64,000 nucleotides of DNA from Paralvinella palmiformis (taxonomy: Eukaryota > Annelida > Polychaeta > Terebellida > Alvinellidae), in assembly GCA_025642065.1 (NCBI GenBank), contig JAODUP010000522.1, positions 281,048-345,047 on the forward strand. The letters are read 5' to 3'. The notes beneath the pieces are model-generated. The model saw only the letters and a list, made by a program, of their open reading frames with translations, was not told where the DNA came from and did no database searches. Shown here piece by piece: positions 60,605 to 64,000 of this stretch (position 1 is its first letter; each line of letters opens with the position of its first letter). The position numbers and the translations under genes were made by a program.

Positions 60605-60765
60605 TATTTAAGGCATCACGGTACAGTGCCATTCAATTGCTCCTGCTAGTATGAACACCTATTATTGTTATTATTATTAGTATTATTATTATTTATGGTA
60701 GTAGTAGTAGTAGTAGTAGTAGAAGTAGTAGTAGTAATAGTAGTAGCAGTAGTAGTAGTAATAGG
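60605..60765 (+). repeat. Isolated LINE lineage a 3' tail with (TTA)n and (TAG)n
   Basis: TACAGTGCCATTCAATTGCT followed by CTAGTA, then TTA triplets, matches the 3' tail of lineage a at 42508-42560. An adjacent TAG-repeat tract lies at about 60700-60765. Confidence 0.55.
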
Positions 60766-61240
60766 GATACTAGTTTAAAATATATTATAAGCATCATGTT
60801 GAACTTTATCAGAAAACAAAACACAAAGTTGTAATACACAATAATGGAATTAAAGACCAACAATATACCATTTGCACCAGAGCCATTTGCACAGCTTGAA
60901 GTTTATATGTTAGAGCTCAGACTTGTCATATTGGGCTGATGTTAGACAGATGTGGGTCTTCCCGACAGATCAAAGCCAATCCGACATGAGACTACGGTGA
61001 CATTACGTGTCTATGGCTAAAGGATAAACGCTTACATTAGCTAGCATTATCGAGAAGAACCTATATGGTCTCACAAGGACTAGTTTCTGATGTAACGTGA
61101 AATTGGCTATTAAGTGCTTAGAACACAGATGTGTTTCATATAATTTATAAGTCTTCTTTATATGTACGTTAGTGATTCAATACGTGACAAAGTGACAGCA
61201 GAGATAATGAGACAATTGACTCTGTGAATTCTTTCAATCA
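60766..61240. other. Region without a recognised gene
   Basis: No supported feature was seen. Confidence 0.45.
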
Positions 61241-61241
61241 A

Positions 61242-61244
<3 letters not shown>

Positions 61245-61280
<36 letters not shown>
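61245..61280. repeat. (TA)n microsatellite
   Basis: A TA tract of about 36 bp. Confidence 0.95.
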
Positions 61281-61286
<6 letters not shown>

Positions 61287-61354
61287 TGCGTACATGCATC
61301 AATGCATACATAAATACATGCACACGTTTATACGTAGACACCTAATATACTCGT

Positions 61355-61600
61355 ACATACTTTCTTACCTAGTTATACACTGGCCAAACGTTCGATGAAT
61401 AGCTGTTTAGACGTGTATTCTTTTTACAAGATAATCATATGGATGTGAAGCCATACGCATACACAGACACCCACACACATACACACACGCGCACACATAC
61501 ACACACGAGGAGAGAGTTTTAAGATGTGGTTGCTATCTAGTTCTGCTACGTTGACCCAAATCAATACTTGCCCATCGTAATCTTAAATAATATAACTATA
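61355..61600 (+). repeat. Repeat D, copy 2
   Basis: TTTCTTACCT, AATCATATGGATGTGA, an internal CA tract, GTTTTAAGATGT and CCCAAATCAATACTTGCCC match 13351-13555 in the same order. Confidence 0.6.
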
Positions 61601-61627
61601 TACAAAAATAATCCTATTCAGATAGCC

Positions 61628-61686
61628 ACATCTTAGTGGCTAAAACTCATATATTTGATATATGTGGATTTTAGCCACTAAGATGT
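61628..61686. repeat. Long hairpin with perfect 18-bp arms
   Basis: ACATCTTAGTGGCTAAAA (61628-61645) is the exact reverse complement of 61669-61686. The interior (CTCATATAT ... ATATATGTGGA) also pairs partly, so almost the whole 59-bp stretch can fold into one stem. Confidence 0.95.
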
Positions 61687-61689
61687 TTT

Positions 61690-62165
61690 ACAAAACGTGT
61701 ACACATTAAGACAGAGACTTTATTCTGGAATGGGAAATGAGAAACGATTAGTACTCTCACCATACAATGTTTTCTTTCTTGTAGTCACATTGTAATACTT
61801 GAGGGGATGCGGGACAGATGACACAACTCTACCAATCTGTTTCTTTTCCGTGTCACTTACACCATGCAATAAATCTTAAATCACACTTAAGCCTTTAACA
61901 TTTCAGTTTGGATAGTGATATGGCTACTAGTACGGTTGAGCTTGCCAAACCTTGACTACTGATAATTAACATAATAATTTGAATGCTAACTTTGCTATTG
62001 CCCACAGATATTTCATCCATCACAACGTTGTATTACACTTCGGGATTTGTTTGTATATTAAAGCTATTATATTCGCAATTGGCGCTGGAAAACAATTACA
62101 GTTAATATTTCCAAATCATTATTATTGGGATAGGATTGGTTGCACGACTTGTCATGCATGTTGAT
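61690..62165. other. Region without a recognised gene
   Basis: No supported feature was seen. Confidence 0.45.
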
Positions 62166-62286
62166 GTGTGGGTGGACATATGTTCATGCGTGTGTGCGTG
62201 TGTGCGTGTGTGCGTGTGTGTGTGGTTGTTTGCTGTTTATATGTTCGCGTGTGTATCTTATGTGTGTGTATGTGTGTGTTTGTGTT
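62166..62286. repeat. Imperfect (TG)n tract
   Basis: GT-rich repeats with scattered changes lead directly into repeat C, as at 36.76-36.80 kb. Confidence 0.85.
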
Positions 62287-62499
62287 TTTAGCTGTGTATA
62301 ATAAGGCACAGGCACAGATAATCTCGAACCGTGAATTCAAACTCTGGACGTTTCTTCAGGGGACTGAATCCAGAGTGGCGACTTTTCTTTCTGAGACATG
62401 TGTAATGTCTCACCAGTCCCTAAGCCGCCAAGCAAAATCAAAATACGAATCACCTACAGCCGTGGAGTTTGGGTGTAAAACACCCAAGTCAGATCACGG
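62287..62499 (+). repeat. Repeat C, copy 2 (three hairpins)
   Basis: It is about 98% identical to 36797-37009. All three stems are intact: 62341-62347 with 62370-62376, 62392-62399 with 62405-62412, and 62471-62476 with 62480-62485. Of the four differences seen, one falls in the first hairpin's loop (GGGG to GGGA) and none in a stem. The 3' boundary is AAGTCAGATCAC in both copies, and the downstream flanks differ. Confidence 0.8.
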
Positions 62500-62859
62500 C
62501 AGTAGTGAGAATGTTTAGCTTAATTATCTAAGCAGCCAATAAAGAGAATAGCTTGGGTCTAATATACAACATTGAGCGACGCTATTTGTAGCACCAAACG
62601 TTTCTGAGACATCTCCCTAATCACTAACATTTCCCATTTCCGTTTGGAGCTAAATCTGCACTGTGTCCCTGGAAGTACATCTAGTGTTTTATGCAAATGT
62701 CTGTTGAGGAGAGTCCTAGCGAATGACGACTAATCCAGTGTGTCTTGTTTGTGAAGTTATGCATTTCTATGAAACCTGGTTGCATAGAGTGCTGAAGTAC
62801 TGCTGGTATTTGCAAGTTACTAGCGTCACTCTAAGTGTTTTCTCCCTTAGCCTTCGGTT
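62500..62859. other. Region without a recognised gene
   Basis: No coding similarity was recognised. The frame at 62723-62929 overlaps repeat F and is not called. Confidence 0.4.
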
Positions 62860-63015
62860 TTGCCATACACCTGTATCACAAAGCAGTGGTTTACACCTCT
62901 GCAAGAGGCAGTTGCATCACACTCCTTGAGGTATTTTAGTACATGAGATCTCAATACCAGTAAACCAATATGATCGTATTAATATCACTCAATATTAATT
63001 TCATATAAATGTAAC
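62860..63015 (+). repeat. Repeat F, copy 2
   Basis: It matches 58905-59045 through GCAGTTGCATCA.ACTCC, ATTTTAGTACAT and AATACCAGTA.ACCAATAT. Confidence 0.6.
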
Positions 63016-64000
63016 TGATACATCGTAGGCTTCCGGTAATTAAGCAGCATTTAACTAGGAAAAGACAATCGTCATTAAGACATATATCAATCAAAATGAT
63101 ATCCCAGATTTTGCTCGACTGAACTTATAAATGCCAACTAGGTTGACCTTGATCTCGAAGTGCAACAATCCACTCCCATACCTGAACCTCGATGCCATTT
63201 TATTCAACATCAGTAATTTTACACAAAGCAAGTAGGCCTATATAACTGATTAGCTATCCAATCACCAACTCTACGTAAGACACAGCTCATACAGTATGTG
63301 TAATTACACATCATTCATGTGACCGTATTAATCCAGGTGAATATCATCTACGAAAAATGTTATCAGTCACTAAAAGATTTGTTATAATACATTCAGTATT
63401 ACTCACTGGTAATCGCAAACTTATCGATAATAACTGGCTATCATAAATTAGCTTGTAATTTAATCTAGTATATTGATTTATTTGTTTCTACAAATAAATC
63501 CTTCGTTCTTTCACCTCATATTTATTATCAATGTGTCTCATTTCATGATGACATTAATTCCATTTTAAACCAGAAAAACATAATCAGAATAGACGATTGG
63601 TTGATGTTATTAACGCCATGTTACTGTTTGATTCCAGGTGATGCTGAGCTCACTCATTCCTTTCGAGTAATGACATCGTATAACAGTGAAGTGATGACAG
63701 CCAAACATGTCATCCAGAGATATAACATCAGGTTGACGAATACACTCCCAAAGACTAAAACAATCAGTTATCTAGTAAATATATAGAGTGTCTTTGTCTA
63801 TGTGTGTAATTTTATGTTTATGTGTCTCTATGTACGCGCGAGTGTGTGCCAATGCATGATAAATTATTTTCAGTCATAGTTTTCCTTTAACTATATGTTT
63901 GTAAATATAATTTCAAATATGCGTGCGTATGTGTGTGTATGTGTGTGTATGTGTGTATATGTGTTCGTATATGCGTCTGTATTTGTGTGTGTTTGGGGGC
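63016..64000. other. Terminal region, no gene recognised; GT-rich at the end
   Basis: A 61-residue frame (63601-63786) follows a pyrimidine-rich TTTGATTCCAG at 63629-63639 but has no recognised domain. Imperfect GT repeats occupy about 63925-64000. Confidence 0.4.

Noticed and set aside
63601..63786. Possible internal exon after a pyrimidine-rich AG
   Set aside because: No recognisable domain, no clear donor site and no neighbouring exon; an acceptor-like sequence is common by chance.

Overview
The window looks like repeat-rich intergenic or intronic DNA from an animal, most likely a mollusc and plausibly a cephalopod of the Octopus type. That assignment is inference. It rests on the strong A+T bias, very dense di-, tri- and tetranucleotide microsatellites, tRNA-headed SINEs, several lineages of broken CR1/Jockey-like LINEs, a Ty3/Gypsy-type retroelement, Tc1/mariner fossils and the absence of any compact gene. 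No multi-exon host gene could be supported. The only recognisable host-derived coding sequence is an intronless copy of the Sm protein SNRPE at 29.3 kb, probably a retrocopy.

Layout. 0-6 kb: one copy of a 1.3-kb repeat (repeat A), a Tc1 transposase fossil and a tRNA-type SINE. 6-9 kb: a diverged repeat pair (repeat H), the first member enclosing a CpG-rich stretch with NRF-1-, YY1- and E-box-like sites. 9-19.9 kb: LINE 3' fragments, microsatellites, a MITE ending in TTAA, and long stretches with nothing recognised. 19.9-24.5 kb: a nearly complete but dead LINE on the minus strand, a SINE and another LINE relic. 24.6-27.1 kb: a ~290-bp alternating GT/GCGT tract followed by two tandem units of repeat A. 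29-35 kb: the SNRPE copy, a second Tc1 relic and a LINE with endonuclease and reverse transcriptase parts. 34.9-37.2 kb: an inverted, circularly permuted unit of repeat A, a captured gag fragment and repeat C. 38-47 kb: the best MITE copy, a second copy of the minus-strand LINE family, and a Ty3/Gypsy element (gag, RT, RNase H, integrase) whose gag end abuts another repeat A. 47-60 kb: two LINEs of a different lineage, three SINEs (one with an exact 15-bp target duplication) and a further repeat A. 60-64 kb: second copies of repeats C, D, F and G, plus two strong palindromes.

How the parts relate. Almost everything here is mobile-element debris. The least ordinary material is the set of GT-tract-anchored repeats (A, C, the gag fragment at 36.3 kb and a stub at 47.3 kb). 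They share a head running from a GT tract through TTTTAG and often a GGCACAGGCACAG-like motif. Repeat A exists as tandem 1297-bp units and as a circularly permuted unit. Repeat C carries three conserved hairpins in 213 bp. I do not recognise either as a named family, and they are the best candidates for something undescribed.
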